Both the position numbers and the translations under genes were made by a program. Under the pieces are notes generated by a model. The model searched no databases, was not told the DNA's origin, and saw only the letters and a program-made list of their open reading frames with translations. Below are positions 7,974-15,738 of a stretch of 64,000 bases of DNA, one piece after another. Position 1 is the stretch's first letter; each line of letters opens with the position of its first letter. Source of the DNA: Couchioplanes caeruleus (lineage in GTDB: Bacteria; Actinomycetota; Actinomycetes; Mycobacteriales; Micromonosporaceae); NCBI RefSeq assembly GCF_023499255.1, contig NZ_CP092183.1, positions 5,142,501 to 5,206,500 of the forward strand, given 5' to 3'.

Positions 7974-8957
7974 ATGACGGGTACGGCGGAAGCGTTCTGG
8001 CTGGCGCGCCCCGGGGCGGGCGAGATCCGGCCGGCGGACGTCGCGGAGCCGGGGCCCGGGGAGGTGCTGGTCCGCACGCTGCACTCCGGCGTCAGCCGCG
8101 GCACGGAGACGCTGGTGTTCCGCGGCGGCGTGCCGGACAGCCAGCACGAGGCCATGCGCGCCCCGTTCCAGGAGGGCGGCTTCCCCGCCCCGGTGAAGTA
8201 CGGCTACCTCAACGTCGGCGTCGTCGAGCGGGGCCCCGAGGAGCTCCTCGGCCGTACGGTGTTCTGCCTCTTCCCGCATCAGACCCGCTACGTCGTCCCG
8301 GCCGACGCGGTCACGGTCGTCCCGCCGCAGGTCCCGGCGCGACGGGCCGTGCTCGCCGGCACGGTGGAGACCGCGCTCAACGGCCTCTGGGACGCCGCGC
8401 CGCTGATCGGCGACCGGATCGCCGTCGTCGGCGCGGGCATGGTCGGCGCGAGCGTGGCCGCGATCCTCTCCCGCTTCCCCGGCGCCCGCGTCCAGCTCGT
8501 CGACACCGACCCGGCCAAGGGCGCCGTGGCCGCCGCGCTCGGCGTGGACTTCGCACTGCCCGCGGACGCGCACGACGACTGCGACCTGGTGGTGCACGCC
8601 AGCGCGACCGCCGCCGGGCTGACCCGCTCGCTCGAGCTGCTCGCCGCCGAGGGTACGGTCGTCGAGCTCAGCTGGTACGGCGACCGCGAGGTCAGCGTCC
8701 CGCTCGGCGAGTTCTTCCACTCCCGCCGCCTGACGGTCAGGAGCAGCCAGGTCGGCGGCATCGCCCCGGCCCGGCGCGGGCGCCGCTCGTACGCCGATCG
8801 CCTGGCGGTCGCCCTGGATCTGCTCGCCGACCCGGTGTTCGACGCCCTGATCACCGGGGAGTCGGCGTTCGCCGAGCTGCCCGCGGTGCTGCCCCGGCTC
8901 ACCAGCGGGGAGCTACCGGCCCTGTGTCACCTCATCACCTACCCGACGGGAGAGTGA
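7974..8957 (+). CDS. Zinc-less MDR-type alcohol dehydrogenase opening the pterin-like operon
   Basis: 327 residues; ATG after AGGAGAAACACCG, a strong ribosome site. The medium-chain dehydrogenase fold shows a Rossmann loop at 151-160 (VVGAGMVGAS) followed by VQLVDTDP. The catalytic-zinc cysteine expected near residue 38 is replaced (LHSGVSRGTETL), and no structural-zinc Cys4 lobe is present, so it is probably zinc independent. It is the first gene of a run joined by short gaps or 4-bp overlaps. The oxidised alcohol is unknown; a sugar or pterin side chain would fit its neighbours. Confidence 0.82.
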   Translation: MTGTAEAFWLARPGAGEIRPADVAEPGPGEVLVRTLHSGVSRGTETLVFRGGVPDSQHEAMRAPFQEGGFPAPVKYGYLNVGVVERGPEELLGRTVFCLFPHQTRYVVPADAVTVVPPQVPARRAVLAGTVETALNGLWDAAPLIGDRIAVVGAGMVGASVAAILSRFPGARVQLVDTDPAKGAVAAALGVDFALPADAHDDCDLVVHASATAAGLTRSLELLAAEGTVVELSWYGDREVSVPLGEFFHSRRLTVRSSQVGGIAPARRGRRSYADRLAVALDLLADPVFDALITGESAFAELPAVLPRLTSGELPALCHLITYPTGE

Positions 8958-9356
8958 ATGTTCAGCGTCACCGTCCGTGACCACATCATGATCGCGCACA
9001 GCTTCACCGGGGAGGTCTTCGGACCGGCCCAGAAGCTGCACGGCGCCACCTTCGTCGTGGACGCCACGTTCAAGCGTCCCGAGCTGGACGCCGACAACAT
9101 CGTGGTGGACATCGGCCTGGCGAGCCAGGAGCTGCACGCGATCTGCGGCGGCCTCAGCTACCGCAACCTCGACGACGAGGCCGACTTCGCCGGGATCAAC
9201 ACGTCGACCGAGTACCTGGCCAAGGTCATCGCCGACCGGCTCGCCGGGAAGGCGGCCGGCGGGGCGCTGGGCGCGGGCGCGAGCGGGCTCACCGGCATCG
9301 CCGTCACGTTGCACGAGTCGCACATCGCGTGGGCGACGTACGAGCGAGACCTGTGA
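8958..9356 (+). CDS. 6-pyruvoyl/6-carboxytetrahydropterin synthase family protein with altered active site
   Basis: 132 residues, the usual length for PTPS/QueD. Family landmarks are MIAHSF (His14), KLHGATF (His28), VVDIG (Asp51) and VTLHES (Glu120). The normal catalytic Cys-x3-HGH reads AQKLHGA here: the Cys is Ala24 and the third zinc His is Ala30. The catalytic LDH motif reads LSY. So the T-fold is kept but zinc binding and the retro-aldol machinery are altered. It starts directly after the preceding stop and overlaps the next gene by 4 bp. Either the chemistry differs or it binds rather than converts a pterin. Confidence 0.75.
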   Translation: MFSVTVRDHIMIAHSFTGEVFGPAQKLHGATFVVDATFKRPELDADNIVVDIGLASQELHAICGGLSYRNLDDEADFAGINTSTEYLAKVIADRLAGKAAGGALGAGASGLTGIAVTLHESHIAWATYERDL

Positions 9357-10387
9357 CCGATCCGCTGTACGCGGTGCTGCCGGGCGACATCGACGACCCG
9401 GCGGCGCCGAGCGGCGGGAACACGTACGACCGGCGGGTGCTCACCGGGCTGGCGGCGAGCCGTCCGGTGCACGAGATCGCCGTCGCGGGGCCGTGGCCGC
9501 ACCCGGGCGCGGAGCAGGCGCGGGAGCTGGACGACGCGGTGCGCGCGCTGCCGGACGGGGCGACCGTGCTGATGGACGGCCTGGTCGCGGGCGCGGTCCC
9601 GGAGATCGTCGAGGCACACGCCGCGCGGCTGCGGCAGGTGGTGCTGGTGCACCTGCCGCTGGGCGACGAGACCGGGGCGGCGCCGGAGCTGCCCGCCCGG
9701 GAACGCCGTACGGTGCGGGCGGCGGACGCCGTGGTGGCCACCAGCGAGGGCGCCGCCCGCCGCATCGAGGCCCTGCACGGGCTTCGGCCCGGCACCGTGC
9801 ACGTCGCGCCGCCCGGCGTGGAGCCCGCGCCGCTCACCGAGCCCGGCCCGCACGGCCGGCGGCTGCTGTGCGTCGCCGCGGTCACCCCCCGCAAGGCGCA
9901 GGACGTGCTGGTCGACGCCCTGATCCGCATCGACGACCTGCCGTGGCGGTGCGTCTGCGTCGGGGCGCTCGACCGCGACCCGGCCTTCGCGGCGCGGGTG
10001 ACGGCCCGCGGTGGACGGACGCGCTTCATCGGCCCCCGGACCGGTGCCGCGCTCGACGCGCAGTACGCGGCCGCCGACCTGCTCGTCCTGCCGTCGCGCG
10101 CGGAGACGTACGGGATGGTCGTCACCGAGGCGCTGGCCCGTGGCATCCCGGTGCTCGGCACCGAGGTCGAGGGGGTGCCGGAGGCGGTCGGGCGGGCCCC
10201 GGACGGCACCGTGCCCGGTGGGCTCGTCCCGCCCGGCGACGTAGAGTCCCTGGCCACGGCCCTGCGCCGGTGGCTGACCGACGCCGATCTGCGCGCCGCC
10301 TGGCGCACCTCGGCCCGCGCCCGCCGGGAGACGCTGCGCGGCTGGGACGAGACGACCCGACGACTGAGCGAGGTACTTGACCGATGA
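9353..10387 (+). CDS. Family-4-type glycosyltransferase
   Basis: 344 residues from the GTG at 9353, which overlaps the upstream TGA (GTGA). It is a GT-B fold: N-terminal [10 protein letters not shown], a middle segment [18 protein letters not shown] typical of the GT4 donor domain start, and [20 protein letters not shown], the E-x7-E nucleotide-sugar motif. It should move a sugar from an NDP- or GDP-sugar to an unidentified acceptor in the cytoplasm. Translational coupling on both sides ties it to the PTPS-like protein and the methyltransferase, so the acceptor may be the small molecule made by this cluster. Confidence 0.85.
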   Translation: MTDPLYAVLPGDIDDPAAPSGGNTYDRRVLTGLAASRPVHEIAVAGPWPHPGAEQARELDDAVRALPDGATVLMDGLVAGAVPEIVEAHAARLRQVVLVHLPLGDETGAAPELPARERRTVRAADAVVATSEGAARRIEALHGLRPGTVHVAPPGVEPAPLTEPGPHGRRLLCVAAVTPRKAQDVLVDALIRIDDLPWRCVCVGALDRDPAFAARVTARGGRTRFIGPRTGAALDAQYAAADLLVLPSRAETYGMVVTEALARGIPVLGTEVEGVPEAVGRAPDGTVPGGLVPPGDVESLATALRRWLTDADLRAAWRTSARARRETLRGWDETTRRLSEVLDR

Positions 10388-11184
10388 CCGGAGAGTTCAG
10401 CACCGAGTGGCTGTCGCTGCGTGAGCCCGCGGACGCCGCCGCCCGCTCCACCGACCTCATCGGCCTGCTCCGGCCGGCCGGGGGCGAGATCGTCGTCCGG
10501 GACCTCGGCTGCGGGACCGGCTCGCTGGGGCGCTGGCTCGCTCCGCGGCTGCCCGGGCCGCAGCGGTGGATTCTGCAGGACCGCGACCCGGCGCTGCTGG
10601 CGTACGCCGCCGCGCACCTGCCCACCGCCGCGGCGGACGGCAGCCCGGTGACCGCCGAGACGGCTCGGGGCGACGTCACGGACCTGACCGCCGCCGACCT
10701 CGCCGGGGTGTCGCTGGTCACGTGCTCGGCGCTGCTCGACCTGTTCACCGCCGACGAGGTCACCGCGCTCGCCGAGGTGTGCGCGGCGGCCGGCGTGCCC
10801 GCGCTGTTCACGCTCTCGGTCACCGGGGAGGTCACCTTCGACCCGCCGCACCCGCTCGACGCGGAGGTGGCCGCGGCCTTCAACGAACACCAGCGCCGCG
10901 AGGTGGACGGCCGCCGGCTCCTGGGCCCGGAGGCGGTCGGCGCCGCGGCCCAGGCCTTCGCCACCGCCGGTGTGACGGTCACCACCCGATCGAGCCCGTG
11001 GCGGCTGGGTCCCGAGCACGCCGGGCTGCTCGCGGAATGGCTGCGCGGCTGGGTGGCCGCGGCCGCCGAGCAGCGCCCTGAGCTGCGGCTGGACGACTAT
11101 CTCGCGGCCCGGCTCGCGGCGATCGAGGCCGGCTCGCTGCGCGCGACGGTGGACCACCAAGATCTTTACGCGCGGAAGGACTGA
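10384..11184 (+). CDS. Class I SAM-dependent methyltransferase
   Basis: 266 residues; ATG overlaps the glycosyltransferase stop (ATGA). Motif I is RDLGCGTGSLGRWL, followed by ILQDRDPALL (acidic ribose-binding loop) and GDVTDL. The C-terminal half has GPEHAGLLAEWLRGWV. It transfers a methyl group to an unidentified acceptor. Its coupling to the glycosyltransferase suggests both decorate the same product. The final stop is followed by a 58-bp gap before the membrane protein gene. Confidence 0.83.
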   Translation: MTGEFSTEWLSLREPADAAARSTDLIGLLRPAGGEIVVRDLGCGTGSLGRWLAPRLPGPQRWILQDRDPALLAYAAAHLPTAAADGSPVTAETARGDVTDLTAADLAGVSLVTCSALLDLFTADEVTALAEVCAAAGVPALFTLSVTGEVTFDPPHPLDAEVAAAFNEHQRREVDGRRLLGPEAVGAAAQAFATAGVTVTTRSSPWRLGPEHAGLLAEWLRGWVAAAAEQRPELRLDDYLAARLAAIEAGSLRATVDHQDLYARKD

Positions 11185-11242
11185 ACCGCCCACGCCCGAC
11201 CGGACGTATGAGTGTCAGGACGGCGAGCTTCAAGGGGGCGGC

Positions 11243-12289
11243 ATGAACCGATCGATCTGGGCGTGGGCGCGGCTGCTCGGCGGGGCCGGGATCCTCGCCG
11301 TGCTGCTCTGGCGTCTGGGCACCGGGGCGTTCGTCGACGGGCTGCGGGTGATCGACGCCCCCACCCTCGGCGTCGCGTTCGCGATCGGCGTGACCACCAC
11401 GGTGTTCAGCGCCTGGCGCTGGTGCCTGGTGGCCCGCGGCCTCGGCCTGCGGCTGTCGCTGCGGGGCGCGATCGCCGACTACTACAAGGCCCTGTTCATC
11501 AACGCGGCCCTGCCCGGCGGCGTGCTCGGCGACGTGGACCGGGCCGTGCAGCACGGCCGGGACGCGGGCGACGTCGGCAAAAGCGTGCGGGCGGTGGTGC
11601 TGGAACGCACGGCCGGGCAGATCGTGCTCGTCGGCGTGGGGCTCGCGGTGCTGCTGACCGTACCGTCGCCGGTGTCGTCGCATCTGCGCGAGCACGGGCC
11701 GGCGGTCGCGGTGACCGCCGCGGCCCTCGCCTCGGTCGCGGTCCTGCTCGTCGTCGCGGTCGGCCGCCTGCGCAGCGGCGCGTCCCGCTGGGCCCGAGCC
11801 GCCCGCACCGCGGTGGCCGAGATCCGCGCGGGGCTGCTGGCCCGCGGTAACTGGCCCGGCGTGCTCCTCGCCTCGACGGTCGTGCTGGCCGGGCACCTGG
11901 CCACCTTCGTCGTCGCGGCCCGCGCTGCGGGTTCGGACGCCTCGCTGCTGCGCCTCGCGCCGCTGATGCTGCTGGCCCTGCTGTCGATGGCGCTGCCGGT
12001 GAACGTCGGCGGGTGGGGGCCGCGCGAGGGCGTCACCGCCTGGGCGTTCGGCGCGGCGGGGCTCAGCGCCACCCAGGGCCTCACGATCTCCGTCGTCTAC
12101 GGGCTCTTCGCCTTCGTCGCGGCCCTGCCCGGCCTGGTGATCATCGCCACCCGGGCCGCGGGCCGGGCCCGGGCGCGGGCGGCGGCGCGAGCGGCCTCGC
12201 GGGCCCTCCCGGCCGCGACAATTGTGGAGATTGCACCGGTCCGCCCTGCCGCCCGCCCGGTCCGGGAGTTGGTCGGCAGCGGTGCGTGA
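11243..12289 (+). CDS. YbhN/UPF0104 flippase-like integral membrane protein
   Basis: 348 residues, about eight hydrophobic helices. It matches the lysylphosphatidylglycerol-synthase-like transmembrane family: ALPGGVLGDVDRAVQHGRD, VVLERTAGQIVLV and the GWGPREGVTAWAFGAAGL loop. Relatives flip lipid-linked intermediates or act as membrane halves of lipid-modifying enzymes; there is no soluble aminoacyl-transfer domain here. GGGGGC upstream of the ATG is the ribosome site. Within this cluster it may move a modified, perhaps glycosylated, product across the membrane. The C-terminal tail is Ala/Arg rich. Confidence 0.82.
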   Translation: MNRSIWAWARLLGGAGILAVLLWRLGTGAFVDGLRVIDAPTLGVAFAIGVTTTVFSAWRWCLVARGLGLRLSLRGAIADYYKALFINAALPGGVLGDVDRAVQHGRDAGDVGKSVRAVVLERTAGQIVLVGVGLAVLLTVPSPVSSHLREHGPAVAVTAAALASVAVLLVVAVGRLRSGASRWARAARTAVAEIRAGLLARGNWPGVLLASTVVLAGHLATFVVAARAAGSDASLLRLAPLMLLALLSMALPVNVGGWGPREGVTAWAFGAAGLSATQGLTISVVYGLFAFVAALPGLVIIATRAAGRARARAAARAASRALPAATIVEIAPVRPAARPVRELVGSGA

Positions 12290-12314
12290 GGGTGCCGCCA
12301 CCCTCGGCGCGGAT

Positions 12315-12320
12315 TATGTT
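12315..12320 (+). promoter_or_regulatory. -10 element TATGTT, leaderless promoter for the reductase gene
   Basis: TATGTT is followed by six bases and then the GTG start of the reductase gene. With no Shine-Dalgarno in front, this suggests an internal leaderless promoter driving the last two genes of the cluster. Confidence 0.5.
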
Positions 12321-12326
12321 GGTCCG

Positions 12327-13016
12327 GTGGAAGATCGGCCGTACGTCCTGCTGAGCTGCGGCATGTCCATCGACGGATATGTCGACAGCGCCGACGACGA
12401 GCGGCTGCTGCTCTCCAACGACGCCGACTTCGACCGGGTCGACGAGGTCCGCGCCGGCTGCGACGCGATCCTGGTCGGCGCCGGCACCGTCCGCCGGGAC
12501 AACCCGCGGCTGCTGATCCGCGACGAGACCCGGCGCAAGGCCCGCGAGACGCGCGGGCAGTCACCGGATCCCGTCAAGGTCACCGTCACCGGCAGCTGCG
12601 ACCTGGACCCGGAAGCCCGGTTCTTCACCCTCGGCGACGCCGCCAAGCTGGTGTACTGCGCCACCCCGGCGATGCCGTCGGCCCGGCGCCGGCTGGGCCA
12701 CCTCGCCACGGTCGTGGACGGCGGCGACCCGGTCGACCTGCGCCGGGTCACCGGTGACCTGGCCACGCGCGGCGTCGCCCGGCTCATGGTGGAGGGCGGC
12801 GGCACCGTCCACACCCAGTTCCTGACCGCCGGGCTCGCGGACGAGTTGCAGCTGGTCGTCGCGCCGTTCTTCGTGGGCGACTCCAAGGCGCCGCGCTTCG
12901 TCGGCGACGGCGACTTCCCGTGGTGCGCGCAACGCCGCGCGCAGCTCGCCGGTGTCCGCCGGATCGGCGACGTGGTGCTGCTGCGCTACGCGCTGTCCGA
13001 CCGGTTCCAGGACTGA
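12327..13016 (+). CDS. RibD C-terminal-type pyrimidine reductase / dihydrofolate-reductase-like
   Basis: 229 residues from the GTG at 12327. It opens YVLLSCGMSIDGYVD, has CDAILVGAGTVRRDNPRL (about 45-62) and near the end ARLMVEGGGTVHTQFL, the hallmarks of the NADPH-dependent reductase domain of riboflavin synthesis. That enzyme reduces the ribosyl group of an aminopyrimidine phosphate. There is no deaminase domain. Next to GTP cyclohydrolase II, it is well placed to act on the ring-opened GTP product. It may be specialised for the cluster product rather than riboflavin. Confidence 0.85.
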   Translation: MEDRPYVLLSCGMSIDGYVDSADDERLLLSNDADFDRVDEVRAGCDAILVGAGTVRRDNPRLLIRDETRRKARETRGQSPDPVKVTVTGSCDLDPEARFFTLGDAAKLVYCATPAMPSARRRLGHLATVVDGGDPVDLRRVTGDLATRGVARLMVEGGGTVHTQFLTAGLADELQLVVAPFFVGDSKAPRFVGDGDFPWCAQRRAQLAGVRRIGDVVLLRYALSDRFQD

Positions 13017-13068
13017 GACCCCGGCCGCCGGGGGCAAGCAGAAGATGACCATCGAGAATGGGGGGCCG

Positions 13069-13716
13069 ATGTCCGAAGCGCCGGGCTGGAGGGACGTTCC
13101 GGGAGCGACGGTACGCACGCGCGTCACGGTGCCACTGCGCTTCGCCGACGGCTACGCGACCACCGCCCGGGTGCTCACGTTCGACGGGCTGATCGACGGC
13201 CGGGAGCACCTCGCGCTGGGGCTGGGCGACTGGGAGCGGGCGGTCCTCGACGCGCCCCTGGTCCGCCCGCACAGCGAATGCCTCACCGGCGACGTCTTCG
13301 GAAGCCAGCGCTGCGACTGCGGGCCGCAGCTGCGCGAGGCCGTCGAGCGGATCGCCACCGCCGGCGGGCTCCTGCTCTACCTGCGCCAGGAGGGCCGCGG
13401 CATCGGCCTGTACGCCAAGCTCGACGCGTACGCGCTGCAGGAGGCGGGGCTGGACACGTACGAGGCGAACGTGGCGCTGGGCCGCGGCGAGGACGAGCGC
13501 GACTACACGGCGGCGGCGCAGATGCTGCTGGCGCTCGGGGCGGACAAGGTCCGGCTGCTCAGCAACAACCCCGACAAGGCCGCTCAGCTGCAGGCGTGCG
13601 GCGTCGAGGTGAAGGAGCGCATCCCGACGGGCGTGCACCTGTCCCCGGCCAACCTGCGCTACCTCGCCACGAAGGCCACCCACACCGCGCACACCCTCGA
13701 CCTGCCCGGACTCTAG
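13069..13716 (+). CDS. ribA: GTP cyclohydrolase II
   Basis: 215 residues from the ATG at 13069 after GGGGGGCCG; an in-frame ATG at 13045 is an alternative. Zinc cysteines are Cys71, Cys82 and Cys84 (SECLTGD, RCDCG). YLRQEGRGIGLYAKLDAYAL and GEDERDY (Asp142, Arg144) form the GTP site. Tyr121 corresponds to Escherichia coli RibA Tyr105. It opens GTP to release formate and pyrophosphate, giving a diaminopyrimidine ribotide. There is no fused RibB domain. It is the last gene of the cluster and probably feeds the adjacent reductase. Confidence 0.92.
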   Translation: MSEAPGWRDVPGATVRTRVTVPLRFADGYATTARVLTFDGLIDGREHLALGLGDWERAVLDAPLVRPHSECLTGDVFGSQRCDCGPQLREAVERIATAGGLLLYLRQEGRGIGLYAKLDAYALQEAGLDTYEANVALGRGEDERDYTAAAQMLLALGADKVRLLSNNPDKAAQLQACGVEVKERIPTGVHLSPANLRYLATKATHTAHTLDLPGL

Positions 13717-13803
13717 GGGCGGCCGCACCCGCCGGGCGACGTGCGGCTCCGGCGGTCGGGCACGATGATGGCTTGACGGCGTCGAGGTGGGAAGCGCGGT
13801 GGG

Positions 13804-15738
13804 ATGGACGCAGAGCGAGCCGGTGACCCGGAGGTGGTCACCTCGGCGGCGGAGCAGATGCCGTTCATCCTCATCGTCTGCGAGGGCGCGGACCTGCGCC
13901 TGGCGTACGTCAACGCGGCCACCCGGGCGCTGATCCCGGGCCGGGAGACCCTGGGCAGGCCGCTCGGCGAGGTGTTCCCCGACGTCGGCGGGCAGCAGTG
14001 GATCGACCTGTACGCCGAGGTCCTGCACTCCGGCGTACCGATGCGGGGCGTCGAATGGCGGGCGACCCTGACCCGCCCCGACGGCTCGGTGCACGAGATC
14101 TACACCACGTTCTCCATCAGTCCGTGGCGGCACGCCGACGGCAGGATCCGCGGCGTCATCGGGGCAGGCTTCGACGTGACGCCGATGGTGCAGGCCCGGC
14201 TCGACGCCGAGAGCCGGGCGGAACACCTGCAGGAGCGCTACGAGAAGACCCTGGACGTCGTCACCGCCCTGCAGCGCGAGCTGCTCCCGCACGGGCTCCC
14301 CGTGCTGCCGGGCGCGCAGATCGGGGCGAGTTACCTGCTCGCCGACACCGACCGGGCGGCGGGCGGCGACTGGTTCGAGGCGGTCGCACGCGAGGACGGC
14401 ACGGTCGCGCTGGTCGTCGGCGACGTCGTGGGGCACGGGGTGGCGGCGTCCGGTGTGATGGGACAGCTGCGCGCGGTGCTGCAGGACCGGCTCGCCGGCG
14501 GCGCGGACGTCGCCGAGGCGCTGGACGCCGCGGACCGCTTCGCGCGGCGCAACCCCGCCGCGCACGCGACCACCGTGTGTCTCGTCGTGCTGGATCCGCG
14601 CAATGGTGACGTCGCGTACTGCACGGCCGGGCATCCCCCGCCGCTGTTGATCCGCGCCGACGGTGACACCCGCTACCTGCCGTCCAGCGGCGCCGCGCCG
14701 CTGGGCACCGGCGACGGCTTCGCGGTCTGCGAGGAGCACCTCGAGGTTGGCGACGTCCTGCTGCTGCACAGCGACGGCATCCTGGAGCGGCCGGGCCTGA
14801 CCGTGCCCGCCGGCCGCGCCGAGCTCGCCCGGGTCGCCGCGTCGGCGGCCATCGGACGGGCGTTGCACGCCCCGCACGACACCGCCGCCGAGCGGGTCTG
14901 CAGCCAGACCGTCGAGCTGCTGGTACGGATCAGCGGGCACAGCGACGACATCACCCTGCTCGCCGCGCAACGGGTCCCGCCGCCACCGGAGCTGGTCCTG
15001 GAGCTGCCGGCGGAGCTGTCCTCGCTGCGCGCCTCGCGGGCGGCCGTCACCGACTGGCTCACGGCCGCCGGGGCGACCGACGACGACGCGTTCGTGCTGC
15101 AGCACGCGCTGAGCGAGCTGGTCACCAACGCGATCGAGCACGGGTACGACGGCCGCTCCGGCGGGCACGTCCGGATGACCGTGCGGCTCGACCCGCTCGG
15201 CGAGGTCGTCGCCGAGGTCCGCGACCGGGGCGCCTGGCGCGAGCCGGCCCGCGAGTCGCTGCGCGGGCGGGGGCTGGCGCTGACCACCCAGCTCGTCGGC
15301 GACCTGCGGGTGGAGCCCGGGCCGGCGGGCACGGTGGCGACGCTGCGGCACAAACTGGTCCGCCCGGCCCGCGCACCGGGGGTCGTCCGCCGCCCGGGCG
15401 CGCAGCCGGGCGGCACCGAGCCGATGCGCGTCGAGGAGGCCGGCCCGGACGAGGTGCGCGTCACCGGCCCGGTCGACGCCGGCACCGCCACCCACCTGCG
15501 GCAGGACCTGCTGCGCCGCAGCCGCGGCGGTGCGCTCCCGCTCGTCGTGGACCTGACCGGGGTGACGCTGCTGGCCAGCGCCGGGGTGTCCGCCCTGCAC
15601 CACGTCGCCGAGCGGCACCGGCGGCAGGGCGCCCCGCTGGACCTGCACGCGGCCCGCGGCAGCACCGCCCAGCTCGTCCTCGACCTGGTGGCGCTGCCGC
15701 ACCGGATCACTCAGGCCGGGCACACCGCCCCGCGCTGA
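13804..15738 (+). CDS. PAS-PP2C(SpoIIE)-HATPase-STAS partner-switching protein
   Basis: 644 residues. A PAS-like sensor lies at about 15-128 and a short helical linker at 135-160. The SpoIIE-type PP2C phosphatase follows (GGDWFEA at 188-194, GDVVGHG, TAGHPPP, SDGILE, SDDITLL). An RsbW-like ATPase at about 400-520 has LSELVTNAIEHGY and GRGLAL. A STAS domain at 540-640 has DLTGVTLLASAGVSAL. Phosphatase, anti-sigma kinase and antagonist, usually separate partners of stress-sigma control, are thus on one chain. It is predicted cytoplasmic, controlling an unlinked sigma factor. It overlaps the convergent peptidase gene by 28 bp. Confidence 0.9.
   Translation: MDAERAGDPEVVTSAAEQMPFILIVCEGADLRLAYVNAATRALIPGRETLGRPLGEVFPDVGGQQWIDLYAEVLHSGVPMRGVEWRATLTRPDGSVHEIYTTFSISPWRHADGRIRGVIGAGFDVTPMVQARLDAESRAEHLQERYEKTLDVVTALQRELLPHGLPVLPGAQIGASYLLADTDRAAGGDWFEAVAREDGTVALVVGDVVGHGVAASGVMGQLRAVLQDRLAGGADVAEALDAADRFARRNPAAHATTVCLVVLDPRNGDVAYCTAGHPPPLLIRADGDTRYLPSSGAAPLGTGDGFAVCEEHLEVGDVLLLHSDGILERPGLTVPAGRAELARVAASAAIGRALHAPHDTAAERVCSQTVELLVRISGHSDDITLLAAQRVPPPPELVLELPAELSSLRASRAAVTDWLTAAGATDDDAFVLQHALSELVTNAIEHGYDGRSGGHVRMTVRLDPLGEVVAEVRDRGAWREPARESLRGRGLALTTQLVGDLRVEPGPAGTVATLRHKLVRPARAPGVVRRPGAQPGGTEPMRVEEAGPDEVRVTGPVDAGTATHLRQDLLRRSRGGALPLVVDLTGVTLLASAGVSALHHVAERHRRQGAPLDLHAARGSTAQLVLDLVALPHRITQAGHTAPR

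Noticed and set aside
7059..13716. Reading the 7-13.7 kb cluster as a standard riboflavin operon
   Set aside because: RibB, RibH, RibE and the deaminase half of RibD are missing, while glycosyl- and methyltransferase genes are built in.
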